This document shows positions 9,736 through 17,680 of a stretch of DNA of 64,000 nt, piece by piece (position 1 is the stretch's first letter; each line of letters starts with the position of its first letter). The notes beneath the pieces were generated by a model. That model was not told where the DNA came from, did not search any database, and saw only the letters and a program-made list of their open reading frames with translations. This DNA is from JAPOXR01 sp965214695 (GTDB lineage Bacteria; Pseudomonadota; Alphaproteobacteria; Rhodobacterales; Rhodobacteraceae). Made by a program: the position numbers and the translations under genes. The stretch spans positions 3,162,001 to 3,226,000 of the forward strand of contig OZ243967.1 in the NCBI GenBank assembly GCA_965214695.1, written 5' to 3'.

Positions 9736-10198
9736 GGCCCTACCGCCGACATGCGACCGGGCCGCCTTGCCCGATGGATGCCGGCCCCGACAGCGTGTCG
9801 AGGCAGGATATGCAACGGCAGATTTGCATGCCAATCTCCTGACACATCATCATTCCGACCTCAATCCTGAACTTGGCCGTTCAAGCACGCTGCCCGGACC
9901 AGCCCTGGTCCAGGGCATGCCGACACATGGCAACCAGGCCGAGCCTCCCCATCCCGTGCCTTCCGGGTCACGACCCGGATTGCCAGAGGGGAGATTGCGA
10001 CATTTGCGACACCGCGGCCATGGGAGCGAACCAAGGCAACGATTGCCCGCAACATTTCGTGGGAGCCTCATGCCCGTATCCCGCAAACCATCGCCATAGC
10101 CGGCATTCGAGGTCAGACGTCCGGGCGGCGATCCCGCTCCATGCCGACACCTGGAGTTGCGATTTCGTGATGTCGTGGTTTTGCGATAAGAGACCTCC
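9736..10198. other. Divergent intergenic region between deoC and the mttB-like gene
   Basis: The 463 bp hold no convincing coding sequence on either strand. They must carry the promoter of the deoC unit (minus strand) and of the methyltransferase unit (plus strand). No clear -35/-10 pair, operator palindrome or riboswitch was recognised. Confidence 0.4.
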
Positions 10199-11761
10199 AT
10201 GACAGGCCCTGGCGCAGAGGAAAAACCTGTCGGCCGCCGTGCCGGAGGACGAGATGCTCGCAAGGCCGAGCGGCTGTTGCGACGGGCAGAACGGTCCATG
10301 GCCGGAGCGACCCGGATCAAGTCGCCCTATGCGCCGCTCACCGCCGGCGAGGTCAGGGGCGTTCACCGGGCGGCGCTGGAGGTTCTCGAGACGGTGGGCA
10401 TGGCGGCCCCGACCGACCGGGCCCGGCAGGTTGGGCTGGCCCATGGGTGCTGGCTCGATGACGGGGGAAGGCTGCGATTTCCGCCATCGCTGGTCGAGGA
10501 TTGCCTCTCCCGGGCAGCAACATCCTTCCCGGTATGCGGCCGTGACCGGCGCCACGATTTCGAAACCGGGCCTGGCCGGGTCAGCTTTGCCACCGGTGGT
10601 GCAGCGGTGATGATGCTGGATCGAGAGACACGAAAATATCGGGCCAGCACGGTGGCCGATCTTTATGACCTGGCCAGGATTGCCGAGCATCTTGACAATA
10701 TCCAGTGGTTTACCCGGCCAGTGGTGGCAACAGACATCACCGGCATGTTCGAACTGGATGTCAATACACTGTTTGCCTGCGTCGCCGGCACCACCAAGCA
10801 TGTCGGCATGAGTTTTGCCGGGGGCGATCATCTTCCTCGCCTGCTCCCGGCCCTCGACGCGCTGGCCGGGGGCGAGGGGGCGTTCCGCCGCCGTCCGTTT
10901 TGCACGGCCCATGCCACAACCGTCGTCTCGCCGCTGAACTTTGCCGCTGACAGCCTCGACGTTGCCTGTGCTGCCGTCGATATCGGCATGCCGCTGCACC
11001 TGCAAACTGGCCCGCAGGCCGGTGCAACATCTCCGGCGGCGCTGGCCGGAACCCTGGTGCAGGGCTGTGCGGAAAGCCTGGCCTCGCTGAGTATTGTCAA
11101 CATGATGGCACCCGGCCACCCGGTCATTCTGGGCAACTGGGTATTCTCGGCGGATCTGCGCAACGGCGCTTTCGCCGGCGGCGGTGCCGAGGCGGCGCTG
11201 CTAGGCGCGGCCTCGGGGCAGATGTCGGCATTCTACGGAATTCCCGGTGGGATGGGTGCCGGCATGTCCGATAGCAACCTTCCGGACAACCAGGCTGGCT
11301 ACGAAAAGGCGCTCACGGTGGTTCTTGCCGCGTTGTCGGGCGGCGGGCTTGTTTTCGAGAGCACCGGAATGCTGGCCAGCCTGCTCGGATGCAGTATCGA
11401 GGCCATGATCATCGATAACGAGATGCTGTCGTCGATCCGCCGCATTGTCCGGGGTATCTCGGCCGATGACCTGTCGCTGTCCGTCGAGGCAATCAAGCGG
11501 GTGGCTACCGGCGAGGGTCACTACCTGGCCGACCAGCAGACATTGCAACTGATGGAGACCGAGTTTGTCTATCCCGAACTTGCCAGCCGCACCATGCCGG
11601 AGGAGTGGGAGGCGGCGGGCAGTGCCGATATCTGGGAGCGGGCCAGGACCAGGGCCGAGGAGATTCTTCGGCAGGACCGGGAATCGAGGATCGACCCGGC
11701 GGCCGAACGCATGATCAGGGACCACTACCCGATCCAGCTCAACACGGCCCTCCGGCCATGA
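10199..11761 (+). CDS. Trimethylamine methyltransferase (MttB) family protein, non-pyrrolysine
   Basis: The 520-residue product belongs to the MttB superfamily (EVRGVHRAALEVLETVGMAA near the N-terminus; VVSPLNFAADSLDVACAAVD; QAGATSPAALAGTLVQGCAE; YGIPGGMGAGMSDSNLPDNQ). True trimethylamine methyltransferases read an in-frame amber as pyrrolysine. This frame has none, so it falls with MtgB-like homologues that demethylate quaternary amines such as glycine betaine to a corrinoid protein. No corrinoid carrier, RamA or MtxA-type gene was seen in the window. The downstream FAD enzyme overlaps by 4 bp (ATGA), so the two are co-translated. Substrate is unknown. Confidence 0.88.
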   Translation: MTGPGAEEKPVGRRAGGRDARKAERLLRRAERSMAGATRIKSPYAPLTAGEVRGVHRAALEVLETVGMAAPTDRARQVGLAHGCWLDDGGRLRFPPSLVEDCLSRAATSFPVCGRDRRHDFETGPGRVSFATGGAAVMMLDRETRKYRASTVADLYDLARIAEHLDNIQWFTRPVVATDITGMFELDVNTLFACVAGTTKHVGMSFAGGDHLPRLLPALDALAGGEGAFRRRPFCTAHATTVVSPLNFAADSLDVACAAVDIGMPLHLQTGPQAGATSPAALAGTLVQGCAESLASLSIVNMMAPGHPVILGNWVFSADLRNGAFAGGGAEAALLGAASGQMSAFYGIPGGMGAGMSDSNLPDNQAGYEKALTVVLAALSGGGLVFESTGMLASLLGCSIEAMIIDNEMLSSIRRIVRGISADDLSLSVEAIKRVATGEGHYLADQQTLQLMETEFVYPELASRTMPEEWEAAGSADIWERARTRAEEILRQDRESRIDPAAERMIRDHYPIQLNTALRP

Positions 11762-12972
11762 CCAGGCACTATCGGGCGGCGATAATCGGCGGCGGGATCG
11801 TCGGTTGCTCGGTGCTGTACGGGCTGGTGCAGCGGGGCTGGACCGACTCGATCCTGCTTGAGCGGCAGAGACTGGCGTCAGGCTCGACCTGGCATGCGGC
11901 CGGAAACGCGACCTATTTCGGCCCGTACCCGGCCATGACCCGACTGGCCGTCGATTCGATCTCCACCTATCTCGCCGCCGAGGCGGCGACCGGGCAATCG
12001 GTGGGGTTCTGCCAGACCGGCAGCCTGCGGCTGGCGACCTCCCCGGCCGAGCGATTCGCCTATGAGGCAATGATCCCGGCCTATGAGGAGTTGGGCATTC
12101 CGTATTCGGTGGTCACGGCCGCCGAGGCGGCATGCGACCACCCCCTGATCAACACCAGGGGGGTGGTTGGCGCTGCCCGAACGCCGACCGACGGTCATGT
12201 CGATTCAGGCGCCACCACCCGTGCCCTGGCCAGGGCGGCCCGGTTGTCGGGAGGCGTGATCAGCACCGGCGATCCGGTCACGAAGCTGGTGCCGGTCCCT
12301 GCGGGCTGGAGGATCACCTCGGAAAAGGGCGAGATCGTTGCCGAGCACATCGTCCTTGCCGCCAGTTTCTGGACCAGGGAGCTTGCCGCAACCATCGGTC
12401 TGCAGCTGCCGCTCCACGCCATCCAGCACCACGAGATCATCACCGGGGAGGTAGCGGAGATTGCTGGCCAAACGGGCGAGCTTCCAGTCATCCGCGATCC
12501 CTGGTCGTCGGCCAATATTCGTCGGGAGGGCGGCGGGTTGCTGTGCGGGATCTACGAAAAGAGCCCTGAATTCTGGGGCGTCGGCGGCATCCCGCCGGAT
12601 TTCGGGGAGGAGTTGCTGCCGCCGGATCTCGAGCGGCTGATGCCGGAGCTGGAGCGGGTCGTCCACCGGATGCCGGCATTTGGCAGGGCCGAAATCAGGC
12701 AGGTCAACAATGGACCCATCTGCTACACCCCCGACGGATGCCCGTTGCTCGGGCCGGCAGGTGCCGAGGGAGCATGGCTGGCATGCGGCTTCACGATCGG
12801 CATCGGCACCGGCGGTGGTGCGGGGCAGTTCCTTGCCCACTGGATGACCACCGGCGAGCCGCCATTTGACCTTCCCGCCATCTATCCCTCCCGGTTTCGA
12901 GGCGAGACCGACCGGCAATCCACCCTGGAGCAGATCAGGGCAACCTACGCCCGCGGCTATCGCACAACGTGA
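11758..12972 (+). CDS. FAD-dependent oxidoreductase, sarcosine/dimethylglycine dehydrogenase-like
   Basis: The 404-residue DAO-fold protein opens with the Rossmann motif AAIIGGGIVGCSVLYGL. It has GSTWHAAG near residue 45; in dimethylglycine and sarcosine dehydrogenases this His carries covalent FAD. The C-terminal FAD contact is FTIGIGTGGGAGQ. It lacks the folate-binding GcvT-like half of full-length dimethylglycine dehydrogenase (about 800 residues), so formaldehyde or another acceptor would be the one-carbon product. The start overlaps the mttB-like stop by 4 bp. With that partner it suggests stepwise demethylation of a methylated amine. Confidence 0.88.
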   Translation: MTRHYRAAIIGGGIVGCSVLYGLVQRGWTDSILLERQRLASGSTWHAAGNATYFGPYPAMTRLAVDSISTYLAAEAATGQSVGFCQTGSLRLATSPAERFAYEAMIPAYEELGIPYSVVTAAEAACDHPLINTRGVVGAARTPTDGHVDSGATTRALARAARLSGGVISTGDPVTKLVPVPAGWRITSEKGEIVAEHIVLAASFWTRELAATIGLQLPLHAIQHHEIITGEVAEIAGQTGELPVIRDPWSSANIRREGGGLLCGIYEKSPEFWGVGGIPPDFGEELLPPDLERLMPELERVVHRMPAFGRAEIRQVNNGPICYTPDGCPLLGPAGAEGAWLACGFTIGIGTGGGAGQFLAHWMTTGEPPFDLPAIYPSRFRGETDRQSTLEQIRATYARGYRTT

Positions 12973-13144
12973 ACCTTGCATCAGGGCCGGATGTGATGGC
13001 CGCAACTTGGGCAGGGTGGGCCGAATACGTCCATCGGATGCCCCGCTCTGGCCGGTGGCAGCGACAGGCAAGCGCAACTCGAAATTGAAATCGTCGATGT
13101 TGAGACTGGGCGCAGCTTTGCTGTCATGAACGTATCCGGACGTT

Positions 13145-13690
13145 TCAATCGGACATTGCTGACTCGGCCTTTGCGAGGTCGTCACGCATGGCCCGGTGAT
13201 GTTCGACGAAGAGCGGCCATGTGTGATGTCCTTCCCGGAGTATTCGAGTGCCGGGCATGGGTTGATGCCGTAACGGTATGTATCCGGCATGGCTGGCGAA
13301 GTCGGCGACCCTCGGCTCCGGGTCGGATGGGCCGCGCCGCCGTCGGCAGTTCGGCCCGGCCATGTACATGGCAGGGACATGGATCTTGTCCATGTGGGCA
13401 ATGGTGCGGGCGTGTCCGGTAGCCTGCGCGCCGGTCGGCCGACCGAGATGACGATACAGGCGGTGATGGCACCGGCAGCAAGGCGTCGACGCCCGGCATT
13501 CAGACGGCGGTAGTTGATCCGGTTGTCGGCCTGCAGGTACGCCGAGGACCGGGAAATTGATTTCGACCGGGATGTCCTGCTTGTCGGCGCATCGGCCGAC
13601 CGCATGGCCAATGAGGTCTTCCATATTGCGGCCCCGCTACTCCTGGACCCGATCGGATGGCGCCAGCACGGTCGGTCCCGGCAAAGGCGG
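13145..13690 (-). other. Possible decayed coding region, unidentified
   Basis: On the minus strand, pieces with protein-like composition lie in different frames: EDLIGHAVGRCADKQDIPVE then INFPVLGVPA, then after a frame change AYLQADNRINYRRLN, then HMDKIHVPAMYMAG and a C-terminal GHHTWPLFVEHHRAMRDDLA ending at 13145. This fits a gene broken by at least two frameshifts, but no family is recognised. It lies between two intact catabolic units and beside a clear universal-stress pseudogene, which supports decay here. Confidence 0.3.
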
Positions 13691-13720
13691 GAAGCCGCCG
13701 TCATGAACCGGTAGGCTGCC

Positions 13721-14180
13721 ATGCGCCCAATACGCATTCCCGTGGACATCCAACAGCCGGGCAGCTGGAAGGCTGCAAGTTCGCACACGGTGTCACTGGC
13801 CCGCCTGCACGGTGCATCGCCCCACATGCCCATCGCCATTCCCAAATTCGGCATGTCGCTGGTGGCGGTGCAGTTTCCTCCCCGGACTATTCCTGGAATG
13901 CGATGGCCGGGTCCTGCCGCGTGCTGTCGGGGCCAGCTTCCGAACAGAATCCCGATGACGTCAGTTGCGAGGTTCACGTGGCCAGGGAACAATCGACCGG
14001 GAGGTCGCCGCCGCTGCCGACCGCGTGCAGGCAGACATGATCATGCTGTCCCCGCTTCGGCCTGAATCGCAGGATTGCCTGATCGGAACCAATATCGCCC
14101 GCGGCTTGCTCGGCTTCGATGCCCGACCTGTGATGGACTCCGCCCGCCAATTCCACCACATTCACCAGGACTGTTCCTGA
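13721..14180 (+). pseudogene. Universal stress protein (UspA family), frameshifted
   Basis: Three frames joined in order give a UspA-like protein. 13721 onward reads RPIRIPVDIQQPGSWKAASS, then LARLHGASPHMPIAIPKFGM (family: beta-1 ..VPVD.., then HGA.LH.. and FGMS). Near 13870 the match moves to a second frame (DYSWNAMAG). From about 13970 a third frame reads RGQGTIDREVAAAADRVQAD, then MIMLSPLRPESQDCLIGTNI. This matches the ADLIVMASHRPE..DYLLG region of alphaproteobacterial Usp proteins that sit near solute transporters. At least two frameshifts; no functional product is expected. Confidence 0.65.
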
Positions 14181-14192
14181 CGGATTGCACGG

Positions 14193-15524
14193 ATGTCACA
14201 TGTATTCGGACGAAACGCGCGCATTCAGCTTCCTGCCGTCGCCAGGGGTGACGGAGTCTACCTGTTTGACACGGCCGGTAAACGGTATCTCGACGGGTCG
14301 GGCGGGGCGGCGGTGTCAAGCCTTGGTCACTCCGACCCGCAAATCCGCCAGGCGATCCTTGACCAGCTGGACCGGGTTGCCTTTGCCCATACCGGGTTCC
14401 TGACCTCCGAGCCGGCCGAGGAGCTTGCCGAATTGCTGGTCGAGCAGGCGCCGGCGGGTATCAACAGGGTCTATCTCGTATCCGGAGGCTCGGAGGCGGC
14501 CGAGGCGGCGGTGAAGCTGGCCCGGCAGTATTTCATCGAGACTGGGCAGCCGGACCGTCGCAACATCATCGCTCGCCGCCAGAGCTTTCATGGCAACACC
14601 CTCGGTGCCCTGGCCGCTGGCGGCAATCTGTGGCGGCGGGCGCCGTTTTCGCCACTGCTGGTCAAGACCTCCCATATCTCGCCGTGTTTCGAATACCGGG
14701 GCCGCCGGGAGGACGAGACCGAAGTGCATTATGGCTTGCGGGTCGCCAACGAGCTCGAGGAGGAAATCCGTCGGCTTGGGCCGGAGACGGTCATGGCATT
14801 CATCGTCGAACCGGTGGCCGGGGCCACCATTGGCGCCGTGCCGCCCGTCGCCGGCTATTTTCGCCGCATCCGCGAGATCTGCGACCGGTATGGTGTGCTG
14901 CTGATCGCCGACGAGGTGATGTGCGGGATGGGGCGAACCGGCACCATGTTCGCCACCGAACAGGAAGGGGTGGCGCCCGACATCATCGTCCTGGCCAAGG
15001 GGCTGGGTGCCGGATACCAGCCCATCGGCGCCATGCTGTGCCAGGAATACATCCGTGATGCCATCGTCCGGGGCTCGGGTTTCTTCCAGCACGGCCATAC
15101 CTATATGGGGCATCCGGTGGCTGCCGCCGCCGCCGTGGCGGTGGTGAAGGCCATACGAAGCCGGGGGCTTCTCGAGGCCGTGCAGAGGCGGGGCGAGGTT
15201 CTCTGGACGGGGCTGGCTCGTGAATTTGGCCAGCATCCGCATGTCGGCGACATTCGCGGTCGGGGGTTGTTCATGGCCATCGAGCTGGTGCAGGACCGGC
15301 AGACCGGGCGCCCGTTCGACGCCGGGAAGGGCCTTGCCGGCAGGATCAAGAAGGCGGCATTCGAGGCAGGGCTGATCTGCTACCCGATGTCGGGCACGGT
15401 GGATGGCAAATCGGGCGATCACGTGCTGTTGGCACCGCCATTCATCATCAGCGAAGATGAGATCGACGAGCTCTTGTCGAAGCTTGCCGGCGCCGTCGCA
15501 ACCGCCCTGGACGACATTGCATGA
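14193..15524 (+). CDS. Class III aminotransferase (omega-amino acid type)
   Basis: The 443-residue fold-type I PLP enzyme has YLVSGGSEAAEAAVKLARQY near residue 95 (cofactor phosphate site), RRQSFHGNTLGAL, LLIADEVMCGMGRTG (the PLP Asp) and the Schiff-base Lys in IIVLAKGLGAGYQP. Length and motifs fit omega-amino acid:pyruvate or beta-alanine-type transaminases. The stop overlaps the next gene (BKACE) by 4 bp. The pair suggests transamination of an amino substrate to a keto acid that the BKACE enzyme then cleaves; this is inference. Confidence 0.92.
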   Translation: MSHVFGRNARIQLPAVARGDGVYLFDTAGKRYLDGSGGAAVSSLGHSDPQIRQAILDQLDRVAFAHTGFLTSEPAEELAELLVEQAPAGINRVYLVSGGSEAAEAAVKLARQYFIETGQPDRRNIIARRQSFHGNTLGALAAGGNLWRRAPFSPLLVKTSHISPCFEYRGRREDETEVHYGLRVANELEEEIRRLGPETVMAFIVEPVAGATIGAVPPVAGYFRRIREICDRYGVLLIADEVMCGMGRTGTMFATEQEGVAPDIIVLAKGLGAGYQPIGAMLCQEYIRDAIVRGSGFFQHGHTYMGHPVAAAAAVAVVKAIRSRGLLEAVQRRGEVLWTGLAREFGQHPHVGDIRGRGLFMAIELVQDRQTGRPFDAGKGLAGRIKKAAFEAGLICYPMSGTVDGKSGDHVLLAPPFIISEDEIDELLSKLAGAVATALDDIA

Positions 15525-16282
15525 CCTTCCGGCTGCCGCGCCTGATGGTGGCTCCCACCGGGGCTCGGCGAAGCAAGGCAGATCACCCGCGGCTCCCGGT
15601 CTCCATATCCGAGATCGTTGCCGCCGCCAGGGCCTGCTTCGACGCCGGCGCCGGTGCCCTGCACGCCCATATCCGCAATGATGACGGCAGCCACAGCCTC
15701 GATGTCGGCCGCTACCGGGAGCTCTTGCAAGAGATGATGCGCGCCGTGCCGGCGATGCCGGTGCAGATCACCACCGAAAGCGCCGGCATCTATACACCGG
15801 CGCAGCAGCGGGAGGTCCTGCGTCAATTGTCGCCGGTTGCCGCCTCGGTGTCGGTCCGCGAGATGCTCGCCGATGGCGACCTCCGGGCCGCCGGGCATTG
15901 CTACCGGGATGCGGCGAAGGCCGGCACCGCCATCCAGCACATTCTCTATGACGCGAGCGACATTCGCCTGCTCGGGCATTCGATCGACACCGGCACGGTA
16001 TCGCCGGACGGGCTGCAGGCATTGCTGGTCATGGGTGCCTATGACACCAGGCGGCCAGCCCGGCTGTCGGAGTTGAAGCCGTTTCTCGGCCAGGCATTGG
16101 AGCTGTTGCCGGATGCCGACATCGCCATCTGTGCATTCGGCCCCGACGAGACCGTGATCCTGCGGGAGATGCTCGCCCTCGGCGGGAAGGTACGGACCGG
16201 CTTCGAGAACAACCTTCACTCGATGGACGGCACGCTGGCCCATGACAACGCGATGCGGGTGGCCGAGATCCTCGGAGAGTGA
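15521..16282 (+). CDS. BKACE family enzyme (DUF849, beta-keto acid cleavage)
   Basis: This 253-residue TIM-barrel protein is from the family that condenses a beta-keto acid with acetyl-CoA to give acetoacetate and a new acyl-CoA. Zn-ligand pattern HAHIRN (His48, His50), VQITTESAGIYTP, and RTGFENN near the C-terminus. It carries TGARRSKADHP where the founding 3-keto-5-aminohexanoate enzyme Kce has a Glu (GAETT), so it belongs to the TGARR subgroup and its substrate is probably different. It is translationally coupled to the aminotransferase gene. Confidence 0.88.
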   Translation: MTFRLPRLMVAPTGARRSKADHPRLPVSISEIVAAARACFDAGAGALHAHIRNDDGSHSLDVGRYRELLQEMMRAVPAMPVQITTESAGIYTPAQQREVLRQLSPVAASVSVREMLADGDLRAAGHCYRDAAKAGTAIQHILYDASDIRLLGHSIDTGTVSPDGLQALLVMGAYDTRRPARLSELKPFLGQALELLPDADIAICAFGPDETVILREMLALGGKVRTGFENNLHSMDGTLAHDNAMRVAEILGE

Positions 16283-16507
16283 GGCAATGGCCCGGCGTCG
16301 GGGACGGTGACAGGCAATCCGGTCAACAGCCGGCGGCCGGAGCAATTGACGAATTCGGGTCAGGATGGCATACCAAATGCCATCGGGCTGGACCTGTTCA
16401 GCCACCTGGGCCGCGCAGGCGTCCCACCTGTTGGCGATCGTGGCATGCCGGGCCGGGCCGACTGGCAACAGCAGGGTCCTGCTATCAAATTGGGGAGTAG
16501 AGCCAGG
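16283..16507 (+). promoter_or_regulatory. Candidate promoter and GntR-type operator upstream of the dehydratase operon
   Basis: The spacer contains a perfect interrupted inverted repeat at 16364-16384: GATGGCAT, 5-bp centre ACCAA, ATGCCATC. It shares CATACCAAAT with the tctC operator. A TTGACG at 16346-16351 sits about 17 bp upstream of CATACC, so the repeat would cover the -10 region. The downstream gene has a ribosome binding site and ATG at 16508. The likely regulator is the GntR protein at the end of this operon. Confidence 0.45.
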
Positions 16508-17680
16508 ATGACGACAATCAGCTCGGTTCGGGCAAGGGTCTGGAACTGGACCGGTCCCACCGTTCCACCGCAGCGGAATTTCTGTACCAATGCAACCGAT
16601 CTGCTGCGCGAGAGCGGCGATGCAATGTCGTCATTCCGGTTTCACCAGTGGCTGACCTGCGAGGTCGAGGCCGCTGACGGCACGGTCGGGATCGGCAATG
16701 CCTCGCTGGCACCGGGTGTGGTCAAGAAGGCCGTCGATGACTGGTTTGCGCCGATGGTGATCGGCGAGGATCCGTTTGATTACGCCCATATCTGGGAGAA
16801 GATGTACCGGAGGTCCCATGCCTGGGGGCGCAGGGGAATCGGGATGATTGCCATCAGTGCCATCGACATTGCGATCTGGGACCTGATCGGCAAGCTGGTC
16901 GGCAAGCCGGTATTCAAGCTGCTGGGCGGAAGAACAAGGGACCGGATCCCGGTCTATTATTCGAAGCTCTATGCCGGCCCGGTCGAGGAGATGCAGAAGG
17001 AGGCCGACGCGGCGGTCGCGGCCGGATACCAGGCCTTCAAGTCGCGGTTTGGCTACGGGCCAAGGGATGGCATGGCCGGTATGCGGGAGAATCTGAAGCG
17101 GGTCGAGGCCGTACGTGAGGTCATCGGTTATGACCGGGATCTCATGCTCGAGGCCTATATGGGGTGGAATCTCGACTATACCCGCCGCATGATTCCGAAG
17201 CTTGAGCAATACGAGCCAAGATGGCTGGAGGAGCCGGTCATTGCCGATGACCTGAATGGATATGCCGAACTCAACCGGGGCCCGATTCCAATCTCGGGAG
17301 GGGAGCACGAGTTCTCGCTTCTGGGCTGTGCTCAGCTTCTGCAGTCTAGGGCGGTCTCGGTCCTGCAGTATGACACCAACCGGGTTGGCGGGATCACCGC
17401 CGCCCAGAAAATCAATGCGGTGGCGGAGGCCCACCAAATCCCGGTGATCCCGCATGCCGGCCAGATGCACAATTATCACCTGACCATGGCAAACCTGAAC
17501 TGCCCGATCAGCGAGTATTTTCCGGTCCATGATGTCGAGGTCGGGAACGAGTTGTTCTATTACATCTTCGATGGCGACCCGGAGGCAGTGGATGGCTGGC
17601 TGCAACTCGATGACGAGCGGCCTGGCCTCGGCATCGAGATCAGCGACCGGCATCGTGACAGGTTCGAGGTTATCGAATGA
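16508..17680 (+). CDS. Enolase-superfamily sugar acid dehydratase (mandelate racemase/rhamnonate dehydratase-like)
   Basis: The 390-residue protein has the enolase-superfamily capping domain (PTVPPQRNFCTNATDLL; WEKMYRRSHAWGRRGIGM) and a barrel. Barrel residues include Lys178-x-Arg180 (QAFKSRFGYGP), probable metal ligands Glu215 (LMLEAYMGWNLD), Glu241/242 (WLEEPV) and Glu266 (ISGGEHEF), and a His-rich loop IPHAGQMHNYH (His316, 321, 324) as the second base. These fit acid-sugar dehydratases that make a 2-keto-3-deoxy acid. ATG 16508 is preceded by GGGGAGTAGAGCCAGG. The stop overlaps the aldolase start by 4 bp, which supports dehydration followed by aldol cleavage. Confidence 0.87.
   Translation: MTTISSVRARVWNWTGPTVPPQRNFCTNATDLLRESGDAMSSFRFHQWLTCEVEAADGTVGIGNASLAPGVVKKAVDDWFAPMVIGEDPFDYAHIWEKMYRRSHAWGRRGIGMIAISAIDIAIWDLIGKLVGKPVFKLLGGRTRDRIPVYYSKLYAGPVEEMQKEADAAVAAGYQAFKSRFGYGPRDGMAGMRENLKRVEAVREVIGYDRDLMLEAYMGWNLDYTRRMIPKLEQYEPRWLEEPVIADDLNGYAELNRGPIPISGGEHEFSLLGCAQLLQSRAVSVLQYDTNRVGGITAAQKINAVAEAHQIPVIPHAGQMHNYHLTMANLNCPISEYFPVHDVEVGNELFYYIFDGDPEAVDGWLQLDDERPGLGIEISDRHRDRFEVIE

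Noticed and set aside
9968..11119. A 383-codon minus-strand frame over the mttB-like gene.
   Set aside because: Antisense shadow of a clear MttB-family protein; no homology visible.
12205..13992. A 595-codon open frame on the minus strand.
   Set aside because: Most of it is antisense to the FAD oxidoreductase gene and shows no family motif; only the fragmentary part above 13145 was kept as a possible decayed region.
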